This document shows, in pieces, positions 5,887 to 6,204 of a DNA stretch of 6,204 nucleotides (within the stretch, counting starts at the first letter, position 1; each line of letters starts with the position of its first letter). Position numbers and translations under genes: made by a program. This DNA is from Mucilaginibacter sp. (GTDB taxonomy: Bacteria; Bacteroidota; Bacteroidia; Sphingobacteriales; Sphingobacteriaceae). The notes under the pieces are model-generated. The model saw only the letters and a list, made by a program, of their open reading frames with translations. It ran no database searches and had not been told where the DNA came from. The stretch is taken from contig JAICXZ010000207.1 of NCBI GenBank assembly GCA_025934475.1, forward strand, positions 1 through 6,204. The letters run 5' to 3'.

Positions 5887-5919
5887 TTACTTTTTCGCGC
5901 CTGGTATGGCGCATTTCAT
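5887..5919 (-). CDS. Possible ten-codon leader ORF with strong SD and internal hairpin
   Basis: On the minus strand AAAGGAGG (5934-5927) is followed eight bases later by ATG at 5919 and the reading frame MKCAIPGAKK-stop. The SD is stronger than that of any complete gene here. The ORF contains GCGCC-ATACCA-GGCGC (5912-5897), a five-pair all-GC hairpin. It points toward the DUF6515 gene, 265 bases upstream of it, but lies well upstream of that gene's best promoter. Chance is a real possibility; expression is not shown. Confidence 0.2.
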   Translation of the reverse strand: MKCAIPGAKK

Positions 5920-5975
5920 TCGAAATCCTCCTTTATAACCTGTTTTGTTCTTTTTTTGCTGTTAATCCCTGGAAC

Positions 5976-6204
5976 ATGAAGCCGAAAATTTTGATCATAG
6001 AAGACGTTACAGAAATCCGTGAAGGAACAGCAGAGCTCTTGCAACTGGACGGATATGATGTGGCAACCGCCGAGAATGGAACTAATGGCCTTGCCCTTGT
6101 TTCTATTTTTTTACCCGATCTGGTCATATGCGATATAAAAATGAGTGGCATAGACGGGTATGAGGTATTAGCAGAATTGAAAAGCAATCCGCTAACTGCC
6201 GAAA
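5976..6204 (+). CDS. Response regulator receiver domain, 3'-truncated by window edge
   Basis: The frame is open from ATG at 5976 to the right edge, 76 residues: a CheY-like receiver that accepts phosphate from a histidine kinase. KILIIEDVTEIRE (4-16) provides the acidic pair E9-D10. LPDLVICDIKMSGIDGYEVL (46-65) contains the phosphoacceptor D53. The Pro usual after DxxM is Ser at 57. The switch Thr and Lys and any output domain lie beyond the window, so a single-domain, DNA-binding or hybrid form cannot be told. The wording resembles Bacteroidota receivers linked to Crp-type or other HTH outputs, but that is only a resemblance. No SD is seen; TGGAA precedes the ATG. It is divergent from the DUF6515 operon and shares an upstream element with ackA. 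Confidence 0.93.
   Translation, partial: MKPKILIIEDVTEIREGTAELLQLDGYDVATAENGTNGLALVSIFLPDLVICDIKMSGIDGYEVLAELKSNPLTAE

Larger units (their letters stand above)
5623..5975. other. 353-base divergent control region
   Basis: No substantial gene is visible in this spacer between the DUF6515 gene (-) and the response regulator (+). It holds the DUF6515 promoter (5662-5692), a CCTCA/TGAGG inverted repeat (5700-5704 and 5715-5719), a TGATgaATCA palindrome (5754-5763), the AT-rich palindrome GTTAAATTTTAAC (5834-5846) abutting the conserved element (5842-5869), a GC-rich hairpin (5897-5912) and a strong SD-like sequence on the minus strand (5927-5932). I could not find a convincing promoter for the response regulator; TACTTTTT at 5888-5895 resembles a -7 box but has no -33 partner. 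Confidence 0.6.

Noticed and set aside
5933..6187. 84-codon open frame on the minus strand
   Set aside because: It is antisense to the receiver domain, whose motifs (ED pair, phosphoacceptor Asp) are clear on the plus strand; its composition is not protein-like.

Overview
The window looks like chromosomal DNA of a Bacteroidota bacterium, probably of the Sphingobacteriales/Mucilaginibacter type. This is inferred from a DUF6515-type secreted protein, a Bacteroidota-style receiver domain, a good TTTG/TAnnTTTG-like promoter (TTTT-N19-TAATTTTG) and few Shine-Dalgarno sites. No rRNA, tRNA, CRISPR array, insertion sequence or attachment site was seen.

Layout. Bases 1-1694 (+) hold the C-terminal four fifths of a long-type phosphate acetyltransferase (pta), cut by the left edge. 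It converges on a divergent acetate kinase (ackA, 1801-3021, -). Upstream of ackA lie a trypsin-like secreted serine protease (3146-3979), a 62-residue protein resembling the N-terminal part of Bacillus YdaT (3991-4179), a stand-alone CheB-type methylesterase domain (4244-4858) and a secreted Gly/Tyr-rich DUF6515 protein (4891-5622). These five minus-strand genes have gaps of 124, 11, 64 and 32 bases, so the four upstream ones may be one transcript, with ackA probably on its own promoter. A 353-base divergent region separates them from the first 76 codons of a response regulator (5976-6204, +), cut by the right edge.

Function. Pta and AckA together interconvert acetyl-CoA and acetate through acetyl phosphate, yielding ATP under overflow or low-oxygen conditions. 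The neighbouring genes suggest an envelope/stress and signalling island, but their joint role is inference.

Most interesting signal. The two main promoter-bearing intergenic regions share a 26-column element (23 identities, one 2-base gap). It has the same orientation and nearly the same distance from the ackA and response-regulator start codons (101 and 109 bases). This suggests that acetate kinase and the response regulator are under common control. Other points are an Asp-to-Asn change at the expected third catalytic residue of the CheB domain, several substitutions in AckA signature motifs, and an 11-base perfect inverted repeat framing most of the ackA upstream region.
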